Below are positions 8,235 through 14,406 of a stretch of DNA of 20,500 nt, one piece after another. The position numbers and the translations under genes are program-made. The notes beneath the pieces were generated by a model. It searched no databases, was not told the origin of the DNA, and saw only the letters and a program-made list of their open reading frames with translations. Source of the stretch: JAGXOF01 sp046545575 (GTDB lineage Bacteria; Chloroflexota; Dehalococcoidia; SZUA-161; SpSt-899). The stretch is from assembly GCA_046545575.1 (NCBI GenBank), contig JBKGZM010000033.1, forward strand, positions 1 through 20,500, given 5' to 3'. Numbering within the stretch: position 1 is the stretch's first letter; every line of letters begins with the position of its first letter.

Positions 8235-9482
8235 CTACCGCCTCCTTACGCGAGCAAATATGGCAAACAGCCCGGCAATCACGATAACCACAATGGCAAC
8301 ACCCACCCAGCCCCAGGCAGTAGGTGTCTCAACGGTCACCCTGTAGTCCACACTGTCACTGCTCTGTGAACTGGAAGTTTTAAGCTCAATCATGTAGTCG
8401 CCGGCTATCGTATTGCTACCCGGGTTTATATCAACCTTAATTGTCCTCGTTTCATCAGCTTCAAAGGTATCTATGCTATCGGGACTAAAGGTTACATCCC
8501 ATCCCTCGGGCATATTCAATGCTGAGAAGGAAATATCCTCAAGGGCAGTTGATCCTCGATTCTCAAGTTGCAAAGACACCGTTGTAGCTTTACCAGCTGT
8601 CGCGCTTGTATTTAGACGCCCATCTTCAGGGGCAGTCAACGAAAGCTCATAGGTGCCCGTTATGACTGCCTTAACCTCAATGGTATCACTCACATCACCG
8701 GAGCTTGCTTTGAAGTTTACCGGATACTCCCCTGCCTGAACCCCTGACGGAGGGTCGAGATGAAGCTTTATGGTTTCAGTAGAACCTGCATCTATTTTGA
8801 GGTCCTGTATACGGGTACTCTCATATCCCTTGGTAAGATAGCCTGTCCATCCCTCCAATTGCGTTTCTGAGCCACTTGCCTCCAATCGAAATTCAAAGCG
8901 GCGGCTTTCTTCTCCCTCGTTCTTGACGCTGATGGAGAACTCGAAATCGTTCCCAGCAGTTTGCTCCAAAGTTGTGGAATCAGTGCTTAGCTCCACCCCT
9001 GCAGGTTCACTCGGGGCCGCCTCACCTGAAAAAGTAAGCGTAATCGGGACAGAGTCCGAAACCTCGCCATCCTCACTGGCTGCGTTAACAGTAAATTGAT
9101 AATCCCTGGATTCAACCTCCGATGGAGGTGTAACCTTGAGGGTTAATTCCTGCTTGAAGTTCTCCTCATCCTCTTCCTTGGGAGGAAGGTATACTGCACG
9201 CACGATTTTCTTAGGATACCCGGACTCGAACTGGTATTTCCATCCTTCAGGGGCAGATGCCGAAAGGTTCACCTCCTCCGCTGCAGTTCCTTCGTTAGCT
9301 ACGGTCACAGAGAACTGAACCACACTTTCGGCCTCTGCAAGAGGAACAACTACATGAGGGTAGGTAGTAGTGACCGATATATCCCTCTCAGGCTGCTGAG
9401 CTATTGCCGGGCCCACACCTGCAATTGACAAGATAAACACCACCACCACTAACGATAGTCCAACTCTTTTTAACCTGCGCAT
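8235..9482 (-). CDS. Secreted, C-terminally anchored NEW3-domain protein
   Basis: A 415-residue surface protein. It has a signal peptide (about 1-28, cleavage predicted after AIA28), then three beta-rich repeats of about 100-120 residues (roughly 32-150, 165-285, 290-388), and a single C-terminal membrane helix (about 390-410) ending in ARVRRR. The repeats share NEW3/NPCBM-associated features such as VANEGTAAEEVNLSASAPEGW, NEGEESRRFEFRLEA and LENRGSTALEDISF. Each has an asparagine-containing strand and an EGW or similar turn. The topology is N-out, C-in, with the repeats outside the cell. It is the first gene of the unit with the ABC ATPase and permease, so it is probably the transporter's external partner or substrate-binding element. 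The exact role is unknown. Confidence 0.85.
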   Translation of the reverse strand: MRRLKRVGLSLVVVVFILSIAGVGPAIAQQPERDISVTTTYPHVVVPLAEAESVVQFSVTVANEGTAAEEVNLSASAPEGWKYQFESGYPKKIVRAVYLPPKEEDEENFKQELTLKVTPPSEVESRDYQFTVNAASEDGEVSDSVPITLTFSGEAAPSEPAGVELSTDSTTLEQTAGNDFEFSISVKNEGEESRRFEFRLEASGSETQLEGWTGYLTKGYESTRIQDLKIDAGSTETIKLHLDPPSGVQAGEYPVNFKASSGDVSDTIEVKAVITGTYELSLTAPEDGRLNTSATAGKATTVSLQLENRGSTALEDISFSALNMPEGWDVTFSPDSIDTFEADETRTIKVDINPGSNTIAGDYMIELKTSSSQSSDSVDYRVTVETPTAWGWVGVAIVVIVIAGLFAIFARVRRR

Positions 9483-9520
9483 GCGTAAACCCCCTTCACT
9501 GCGTTAAGCGTTTATTCATT

Positions 9521-9550
9521 ATTATAATAGCCTAGAGTGAGGATATGCAA
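9521..9550 (-). promoter_or_regulatory. Probable promoter of the NEW3/ABC-2 unit
   Basis: On the minus strand TTGCAT (9545-9550) is followed after 18 bp by a perfect TATAAT (9521-9526). The start of transcription would be near 9514, giving a leader of about 32 nt. The gap 9483-9800 holds this promoter and, on the other strand, the nitroreductase promoter. Confidence 0.6.
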
Positions 9551-9670
9551 TAGCTCAGTAGCGCAATCCTCCCAATTCACAAACTCATGTGCCACAAAGT
9601 CCATCCCAGGTGAAGATCATTCGAAGCTGCTTGCCGTCACATTCGCCACAGATCAGGGCCAAAACACACC

Positions 9671-9699
9671 TTGACACCCCTACCACCTCATGATACACT
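9671..9699 (+). promoter_or_regulatory. Probable promoter of the nitroreductase gene
   Basis: A perfect TTGACA (9671-9676) and TACACT (9694-9699) are 17 bp apart. Transcription would start near 9706, leaving a leader of about 95 nt that contains a 23-codon ORF. Confidence 0.55.
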
Positions 9700-9732
9700 T
9701 ATGCAAGCTCATTATATTATATCTCTCATCCC

Positions 9733-9804
9733 ATGATCTGTGAGGTTATAAAATTGCCAAGCGAAGAACATAAACTAACGAGGAGGCTAGAAGAAGCGCT
9801 ATGA
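9733..9804 (+). CDS. Possible 23-residue leader ORF before the nitroreductase
   Basis: ATG at 9733 opens 23 codons (MICEVIKLPSEEH onwards, ending RRLEEAL). The TGA stop (9802-9804) overlaps the nitroreductase ATG in the ATGA arrangement typical of coupled genes. GAGGAGG, 14 nt before that ATG, lies inside the small ORF. There is no clear Shine-Dalgarno site for the small ORF itself. It could be a leader that couples translation, or chance. I do not recognise the peptide. Confidence 0.3.
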   Translation: MICEVIKLPSEEHKLTRRLEEAL

Positions 9805-10511
9805 TGAGATACGACGATTTTCTCGAAACTGTCAAGAAAAGAAGAAGCTTCCGTAGGTTTACCTCTGATCCAGTGCCGAAGGGAGTTTTGGAGAAGGTGC
9901 TTGAAGCAGCTCGGCATCCGCCTTCAGCAGGAAACTCACAGCCATGGGAGTTTATCGTCGTTCAAGATGATGCGACAAAGAGGAGTATAACGCAAGCCTG
10001 TGTATCGGAATATAAGGAAGCAGGAGAAGCCGATCCGACCATTTATTGGGCAGTAGCAGTTCAACCGCACCTGCACACAGCGCCGGTCCTCATCGTAGTC
10101 TGTGGGGACCGACGGCTGGAGGAAACATATCCAGCTCACCTTGACAGAGAAACACTGCTCCGTCAGAGCTTGGCTGTTACCATCTACACACTACAACTGG
10201 CCGCAGCAAGCTTTGGTCTGGCAACGGCCTGGGGAACAATGCAAACCGAGTCAAGGGAAACACAACTCAGGAAGTTGCTCGGTATTCCCGATGTATATAC
10301 TATTGACCATATTGTACCGTTGGGGTACCCTGACGAAGAAAAGGAAAAAAGCGACAAGGCGCTTCGCCCGGTACGAGAGCGGGCTCCATTCCGAAGGGAA
10401 CTCGATGAAATCGTTCACTATGAACACTACGACATGCAAAAATTCAGGTCAGACGAAGAGGTCAAGGAGTTTATCTGGAGCAAAACTGTTACCAGAATTC
10501 CCCAAGATTAA
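9801..10511 (+). CDS. Nitroreductase family protein
   Basis: A 236-residue flavoprotein of the nitroreductase family. These enzymes bind FMN and use NAD(P)H to reduce nitro compounds, quinones or other substrates. Visible features are the FMN-phosphate motif KKRRSFRRF (12-20), the SAGNSQPWEF segment (42-51), and the ATAWGT region with PLGYPDE near the end of the core. A C-terminal extension of about 40 residues, rich in charged and aromatic residues (ELDEIVHYEHYDMQKF), follows. Two ATG codons occur in tandem (9801 and 9804); an in-frame TAA upstream excludes a longer form. The gene is alone on its transcript as far as I can see. The physiological substrate cannot be read from the sequence. 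Confidence 0.88.
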   Translation: MMRYDDFLETVKKRRSFRRFTSDPVPKGVLEKVLEAARHPPSAGNSQPWEFIVVQDDATKRSITQACVSEYKEAGEADPTIYWAVAVQPHLHTAPVLIVVCGDRRLEETYPAHLDRETLLRQSLAVTIYTLQLAAASFGLATAWGTMQTESRETQLRKLLGIPDVYTIDHIVPLGYPDEEKEKSDKALRPVRERAPFRRELDEIVHYEHYDMQKFRSDEEVKEFIWSKTVTRIPQD

Positions 10512-10527
10512 GACCAAAATCTAACAA

Positions 10528-10611
10528 AGCTAGTGCTTAGTTATACGCATTATCATTACAGGTTTTAAAGCCAGAATCCGTTACGGCTATTAATCTAAGC
10601 AACCACTAGCT
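10528..10611. repeat. Imperfect inverted repeat after the nitroreductase gene
   Basis: AGCTAGTG (10528-10535) pairs with CACTAGCT (10604-10611), and CTTAG (10536-10540) with CTAAG (10595-10599), leaving a 4-nt bulge and a 54-nt loop. The loop has a smaller arm, AGCC...GGCT around CCGTTACGG. No T-run follows. It may be a 3' structure of the nitroreductase mRNA or a remnant of a small repeat element. Confidence 0.35.
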
Positions 10612-10651
10612 ACATGTCCCTTGAATTACCCGAGGCAATTCGGACTAATCC

Positions 10652-10679
10652 TTGACAATCATGAAAACTGTTGTATAAT
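10652..10679 (+). promoter_or_regulatory. Consensus promoter of the rhodanese lipoprotein gene
   Basis: TTGACA (10652-10657) and TATAAT (10674-10679), both perfect consensus, are 16 bp apart. Transcription would start near 10686, giving a leader of about 295 nt. A 7-bp inverted pair, CGGACTA (10641-10647) and TAGTCCG (10701-10707), flanks the promoter, though a match of that length could be chance. Confidence 0.7.
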
Positions 10680-10799
10680 AAGTTCAAATAACAGGTACTT
10701 TAGTCCGTAAACCGTTAAATCTTGCGCAAAATGGCAAAGGAATTTGTAAACTCATGCCTACTTTGAAATCTTTGGTTCCGGCTTGTCCGGGTTAGGTGA

Positions 10800-10831
10800 A
10801 TAGTTAACCTTGGGCATATAGTTAGCCTTGG
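10800..10831 (+). repeat. Tandem 14-bp near-repeat in the rhodanese leader
   Basis: ATAGTTAACCTTGG (10800-10813) and ATAGTTAGCCTTGG (10818-10831) differ at one position and are 18 bp apart. The second copy runs into the Shine-Dalgarno site of the first leader ORF. Confidence 0.6.
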
Positions 10832-10841
10832 AGGTGTGTGT

Positions 10842-10886
10842 ATGAGTGCCGAAAAATATCTGAGAAGAGAACCCTTAGAAACGTGA
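10842..10886 (+). CDS. Possible 14-residue leader peptide
   Basis: MSAEKYLRREPLET, preceded by GGAGG at 10830-10834, 7 nt before the ATG, a near-ideal ribosome binding site. It lies in the leader of the rhodanese lipoprotein gene, about 95 nt before that gene's start. No runs of a single amino acid suggest a classical attenuator. Confidence 0.35.
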   Translation: MSAEKYLRREPLET

Positions 10887-10901
10887 AATGTTTATGTAAG
10901 A

Positions 10902-10917
10902 GGAGGTGTGTATGTAG
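10902..10917 (+). promoter_or_regulatory. Second Shine-Dalgarno with an ATG-TAG start-stop
   Basis: GGAGGTGTGT is followed by ATG (10912-10914) and directly by TAG. It repeats the GGAGGTGTGTGTATG arrangement of the 14-codon ORF 72 bp upstream. A ribosome initiating here would terminate after one codon. A function as a translational brake or ribosome standby site is inference. Confidence 0.35.
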
Positions 10918-10980
10918 AATAGAGTCTCGTCCATATTCGATGTAGATTTAAACGAGTAAAATGAAAGGAGAACAGTAAAC

Positions 10981-11901
10981 ATGAAAAAGCTATTACTAGT
11001 TTTATTAGTAGCTGTTCTGGCGGTATCGTCTTTATTGACTGCTTGTGTGGAAAAAACAGAATTTGGTGTAGTTAAGGATGCTATTACGGAGTACCTGCCT
11101 AACAAGGCTGGGGAGCTTAAAGCCACAGACCTCTACGAGGAGATTACTTCAGGAGAGGCTCCGTATATCGCCGACCTTCGCAGTCAGGAACATTATGCTA
11201 CAGGGCACATTCCTGGTGCAATCAACGTTGACTTCAGTGAACTGGCAACGCTCCCCAAAGACGAGAGTATTGTGGTCCATTGCTACGCCGGTCAGAAGGC
11301 TGAATTTGGGGCATCAGTGCTTGGCATCCTTGGTTACAATGTCCGGAACCTTACGTCTGGAATGTCTTCCTGGTCAACCAACCCAGATGTATACTACCAC
11401 CGGTTTGAGCCCGATAGAGACCAGGGCAACTATGAAGTTGAGACCACAGCCAACGAGGCCACCGAGACCTATAGCTCCCCGGAGCTGGACAACACCTCCT
11501 CAGATAACCCGGATGATATAATTGCAGCGGCAGCTGCCACCGTTTCGCCCCAGTATATCACCGCGGCTGAGCTGAGTACAGCGATTGCTGAGGGTTCGGA
11601 TATGACCATCATCGACCTTCGCAAGCCGGATCACTATGCTACAGGGCACATTCCCGGCGCGATTCCTGTCGACTTCTTCACCCTAACTGATAATCTCGAC
11701 ATACTTAACCCTGATGCGCCGGTATACGTGTACTGTTACACAGGATCTCGGTCAGGTCAGACAACGGCTCTCCTGCAAATGTTGGGATACGATGCTTATA
11801 GCCTCCTGTTTGGTGCGTGCGCCTGGAGTCCAGATGAATCATTTAACGCCGGCAAATGTTTCGATGCTGCCAGTGTCCCGGATTATGAAGTTGAGCAATA
11901 A
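10981..11901 (+). CDS. Tandem rhodanese-domain lipoprotein
   Basis: A 306-residue exported lipoprotein. The signal peptide ends in the lipobox LLTAC, so Cys22 would be lipidated. Two rhodanese domains follow (about 42-135 and 190-290). Each keeps the sulfur-accepting cysteine loop: CYAGQKA with Cys101 and CYTGSRS with Cys251. The repeats DLRSQEHYATGHIPGAINVD (65-84) and DLRKPDHYATGHIPGAIPVD (211-230) show a recent internal duplication. Both cysteines are present, so both domains may be active, unlike many tandem rhodaneses with one dead copy. An acidic linker (about 140-180) joins them. Two further cysteines (near 279 and 292) lie at the C-terminus. Its likely role is handling sulfane sulfur outside the membrane. 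AAAGGAG precedes the ATG. Confidence 0.9.
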   Translation: MKKLLLVLLVAVLAVSSLLTACVEKTEFGVVKDAITEYLPNKAGELKATDLYEEITSGEAPYIADLRSQEHYATGHIPGAINVDFSELATLPKDESIVVHCYAGQKAEFGASVLGILGYNVRNLTSGMSSWSTNPDVYYHRFEPDRDQGNYEVETTANEATETYSSPELDNTSSDNPDDIIAAAAATVSPQYITAAELSTAIAEGSDMTIIDLRKPDHYATGHIPGAIPVDFFTLTDNLDILNPDAPVYVYCYTGSRSGQTTALLQMLGYDAYSLLFGACAWSPDESFNAGKCFDAASVPDYEVEQ

Positions 11902-11931
11902 AGTCCCATAAATGCATTACTTATACGGATA

Positions 11932-12238
11932 ATGGTTCCCGTACAAGGAGGGAAGATTATCCAACTGGTTCAGGAGGAACGGTATAAAGAATCACCTGAC
12001 TTAGTTGGGGCATACGGCTCGTAGAGAGGGCTGGATGACCAGCAGGCAATGAGGGACGAAGCTTGGGCCAGAGTACAGGTTTGGCATGGACAGGGCTGCC
12101 CTTGCCAATTTGGCTGGAGTAGAAGGTGCATCCGTTAATGAGCAAATGGCTCTTTGGGGCAATGCTCTAACGCATTTTGCGAAGACGCAATTGTATGCAC
12201 AGATGGTAACTACTCAACTGGAGGAACTTGCGGATTGA
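11932..12238 (+). pseudogene. Probable decayed gene of unknown family
   Basis: Two protein-like stretches in different frames adjoin. Frame A, from ATG 11932, reads MVPVQGGKIIQLVQEERYKE onwards to a TAG (12022-12024), and continues beyond it as RGLDDQQAMRDEAW. Frame B (one base shifted) reads GPEYRFGMDRAALANLAG to a final LEELAD and TGA (12236-12238). Joining them by reading through the stop and shifting one frame between about 12053 and 12095 gives a helical, charged protein of about 101 residues. I do not recognise the family. The start has no ribosome site. Alternatives are a short real ORF of 50 residues from ATG 12086, or noncoding DNA. It lies between the rhodanese gene and a strong hairpin. 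Confidence 0.4.
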
Positions 12239-12309
12239 AGTGTCTTAGTCGCTAAGATCGGCATTCAAGCCAGTTTAAAGGTCAAGTTGAATATGTCAAT
12301 TCGGTGAAG

Positions 12310-12351
12310 CTACTTCCCCAGGTGGGATCCAACCCACCTGGGGGAAAGTAG
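12310..12351. repeat. Strong hairpin after the decayed ORF
   Basis: CCCCAGGTGGG (12316-12326) and CCCACCTGGGG (12333-12343) pair perfectly over 11 bp around the loop ATCCAA. Across a 2-nt bulge, CTACTT and AAGTAG extend the stem by 6 bp. A weak T-rich stretch (TTTGATTTGT) follows. It could be a terminator for upstream transcription or the core of a mobile repeat; another copy would decide. Confidence 0.6.
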
Positions 12352-12459
12352 GGTTTGATTTGTACATGTAAGCCAATGTGCGAGCTACGTTATCCGGTAT
12401 GCTATCGCTGGGGCGTGTGGAGACACAGGAGAAGCCGTCCACTGAACTATGATCAGATA

Positions 12460-12473
12460 GAGGGATATCCCTC
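12460..12473. promoter_or_regulatory. 14-bp perfect palindrome, candidate operator
   Basis: GAGGGATATCCCTC is its own reverse complement. Its centre is 57 bp before the -35 box of the TRAP operon promoter, a distance that suits an upstream activator site. No regulator gene is adjacent in the window. Confidence 0.4.
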
Positions 12474-12522
12474 AGGAAAGCAATCATAAAATATAGAGTA
12501 TGAATGGAACAAGCGAGAAGCC

Positions 12523-12551
12523 TTGACAACTATTTCACCCTTTGATAGACT
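12523..12551 (+). promoter_or_regulatory. Probable promoter of the TRAP transporter operon
   Basis: A perfect TTGACA (12523-12528) and TAGACT (12546-12551) are separated by 17 bp. Transcription would start near 12558, about 135 nt before dctP. Within that leader, GTG at 12604 after GGGAG-rich sequence opens a 21-codon ORF (12604-12669) of doubtful reality. The whole gap 11902-12692 holds the decayed ORF, hairpin, palindrome, this promoter and leader. Confidence 0.6.
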
Positions 12552-12692
12552 TAGATAAAATTGCAATATAACGTATCCGACACATTCGTAAGGAAGAAGG
12601 GAGGTGAAAAACCAAAATCCGAAGCCAGTTTTTAAATGGATAGTACATTTCATAGACTCAAGTCCGTAATATCACAATAGAAGGAGGAATGT

Positions 12693-13820
12693 ATGAGAGT
12701 CAAATTAGCAATACTGGTGAGTGTTTGTTTGCTGGTGCTAGCAGCACTCCCACTTGTGACCGCCTGTACTCCAACAGAGGAGACAGGAGAAGAAACAGCA
12801 GCGCCGACCGAGACAGAAGCGGCACCCGAGGTTATAGAGCTCGGTTTCAGTGGACTATTCCCCGATGCCCACCCACATGGGGTAACTAACCAGAAGTTCT
12901 GTGATGTCATTAATGAGCGTACCGATGGGCGGGTAGAGATCACCTTTTACGGCTCCTCTCTGGTCTCAGGTCCCAAGATGTATCAGGGAACAGTCCAGGG
13001 AATAACTGATATGGCTATGACATGCCCCCTTTATGTTTCCGGACGTTTCCCCGCCAGTGAGCTCTTTGAGCTACCCAGAGAAGTGCCGAATGCGTGGGTA
13101 AACGGCCAGGTATACGATGACTTCTACAGGCATTTCGAGCCGGAGGAGTTCGACGACACACATGTGCTCTATATGCATGGGCCAGGCCACGCCGTTTTCC
13201 AGAGCAATGTTAAAGTAAGTAAACCAGAAGATCTGAAGGGAATGGTTATACGGTCCAGCGGAACCTCCGCTGAGGTTGTTAAGGCTTGGGGTGGCACTCC
13301 ACGAGCTATGGAAATGGGGGAGGCCTATGAGGCCTTATCCAAGGGCGTAGTAGACGCAAACTTCGCTTACCTGGACACGCTCCATGGCTGGAAGCACGCT
13401 GAAGTGGTCGACTACGTTACCAAGTTGCCCGTTTCTGCCTCAAGTTGCCAGTGTGTGGTAATGAACAAGGATAAGTGGAATTCCCTGCCAGCCGATATTC
13501 AGGAGATATTCACCGAAACAAGTGAGGAATTCCGTGACTTACAGGCTATGACATGGGTCTACCTGGATCATCTTGGACTGGAATATTTCCAGGGACTTGA
13601 GGGAAGGGAATATATCGAGATTCCTGAAGAAGAAAGGCCTTTATGGGAGGAACCGCTTCAGCCTGTATTGGAGAACTACATAGAGGAAAAAACAGCCATG
13701 GGACTCCCAGCAGAGGAGTACATGGAGTATGTTGAAGAGCGCACCGAGTATCATATCGCGAATCAACCAACAGAAGAGGAGTGTATAGAAACAGTTGAAT
13801 CGGAGATACTAAATAAGTAG
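12693..13820 (+). CDS. dctP: TRAP transporter solute-binding lipoprotein (DctP family)
   Basis: The extracytoplasmic solute receptor of a TRAP transporter, which delivers an organic acid or related solute to the DctQM permease. The 375 residues begin with a lipoprotein signal (lipobox LVTAC, Cys25) and a Thr/Glu-rich linker (26-46). The binding domain has the family segment LKGMVIRSSGTSAEVVKAWG (181-200) with Arg187 at the position of the conserved carboxylate-binding arginine, and GGTPRAMEMGEAYEALSKGVVDA just after. Several cysteines occur in the domain (70, 111 and a CQC pair near 250). Lipid anchoring suits a bacterium with a single membrane. AAGGAGG lies about 5-6 nt before the ATG. dctQ and dctM follow after a hairpin. 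The substrate cannot be read from the sequence. Confidence 0.93.
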   Translation: MRVKLAILVSVCLLVLAALPLVTACTPTEETGEETAAPTETEAAPEVIELGFSGLFPDAHPHGVTNQKFCDVINERTDGRVEITFYGSSLVSGPKMYQGTVQGITDMAMTCPLYVSGRFPASELFELPREVPNAWVNGQVYDDFYRHFEPEEFDDTHVLYMHGPGHAVFQSNVKVSKPEDLKGMVIRSSGTSAEVVKAWGGTPRAMEMGEAYEALSKGVVDANFAYLDTLHGWKHAEVVDYVTKLPVSASSCQCVVMNKDKWNSLPADIQEIFTETSEEFRDLQAMTWVYLDHLGLEYFQGLEGREYIEIPEEERPLWEEPLQPVLENYIEEKTAMGLPAEEYMEYVEERTEYHIANQPTEEECIETVESEILNK

Positions 13821-13851
13821 AGAGGCGAAAGGCTGAACACTGTTTGAATTA

Positions 13852-13887
13852 TTAAGGGAGTACTCTGAATTCGGGGTACTCCCTTAA
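13852..13887 (+). promoter_or_regulatory. Intercistronic hairpin between dctP and dctQ
   Basis: TTAAGGGAGTAC (13852-13863) pairs perfectly with GTACTCCCTTAA (13876-13887) over 12 bp, plus T-G and C-G pairs inward, around the loop TGAATTCG. It is followed by CAGGG, not a T-run, so it is more likely a 3'-end stabiliser or processing block than an efficient terminator. Confidence 0.65.
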
Positions 13888-13905
13888 CAGGGAAAGACAA
13901 AGATT

Positions 13906-14406
13906 ATGGATAGTGCGTTAAATGGTTTCGAAAGGTTCACAAGCCAGTTGAGCGAGTGGTTTAACTGGGTAGCTCTCATAGCACTCGTGGCAATGCTCGC
14001 CTTCGTCACAGTCGATATAGTTGGTGCCAAGCTGTTTAAGTCCCCTGTCCCTGGAGCAGTCGAGATAGTGAGCTTCTTGGGGGTTTTCATTGCTGCCTTC
14101 GCCATAGCAAAGACCTACCTTGTGGGACGTCATATCCGGGTTGATTTTATCCTTATGCGGGTACCAGCAAGAGTCCAGAGGATTCTATCCTGTATCACTT
14201 CACTACTCAGTATGGTGCTTTTCGTCCTGATCATCTGGCGGACTATATTATATGCTCACGCGCTCGAAGCTGCTGGCGAGCTGTCACTCACACTAAACCT
14301 TCCGTTTGTCCCCTTTGTTTATGGAGTAGCTGTGGCCTGTGTACCAGTTTTTTTGCTCTTACTAGGGCAATTTCTAAGGTCGCTAATTGAGGTAAAGAGA
14401 ACATGA
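13906..14406 (+). CDS. dctQ: TRAP transporter small permease (DctQ family)
   Basis: The small membrane subunit of the TRAP transporter, 166 residues with four hydrophobic segments (about 19-41, 52-74, 95-117 and 134-156). The conserved region around EIVSFLGVFIAAFAIAKTYL and GRHIRVDFIL (about 47-83) is typical of the DctQ family. It joins the solute receptor to the large permease. It lies 85 bp after dctP, past the intercistronic hairpin, and overlaps dctM by 4 bp (ATGA), so dctQM are translated together. The Shine-Dalgarno site is weak (AGGGA), fitting lower synthesis than the receptor. Confidence 0.9.
   Translation: MDSALNGFERFTSQLSEWFNWVALIALVAMLAFVTVDIVGAKLFKSPVPGAVEIVSFLGVFIAAFAIAKTYLVGRHIRVDFILMRVPARVQRILSCITSLLSMVLFVLIIWRTILYAHALEAAGELSLTLNLPFVPFVYGVAVACVPVFLLLLGQFLRSLIEVKRT

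Noticed and set aside
10686..10980. Known riboswitch class in the rhodanese leader
   Set aside because: I compared it from memory with cyclic-di-GMP and similar classes; it has only short stems (GGCA/TGCC, CCGG, GGTTA/TAACC) and no matching conserved core.
11957..12145. 62-residue minus-strand ORF over the decayed gene
   Set aside because: It is proline-rich shadow sequence; the plus strand has the more protein-like reading frames.
12296..12529. 77-residue ORF on the minus strand between the decayed gene and the TRAP promoter
   Set aside because: It runs across the strong hairpin, the palindrome and the -35 box, has no ribosome site and no recognisable domain.
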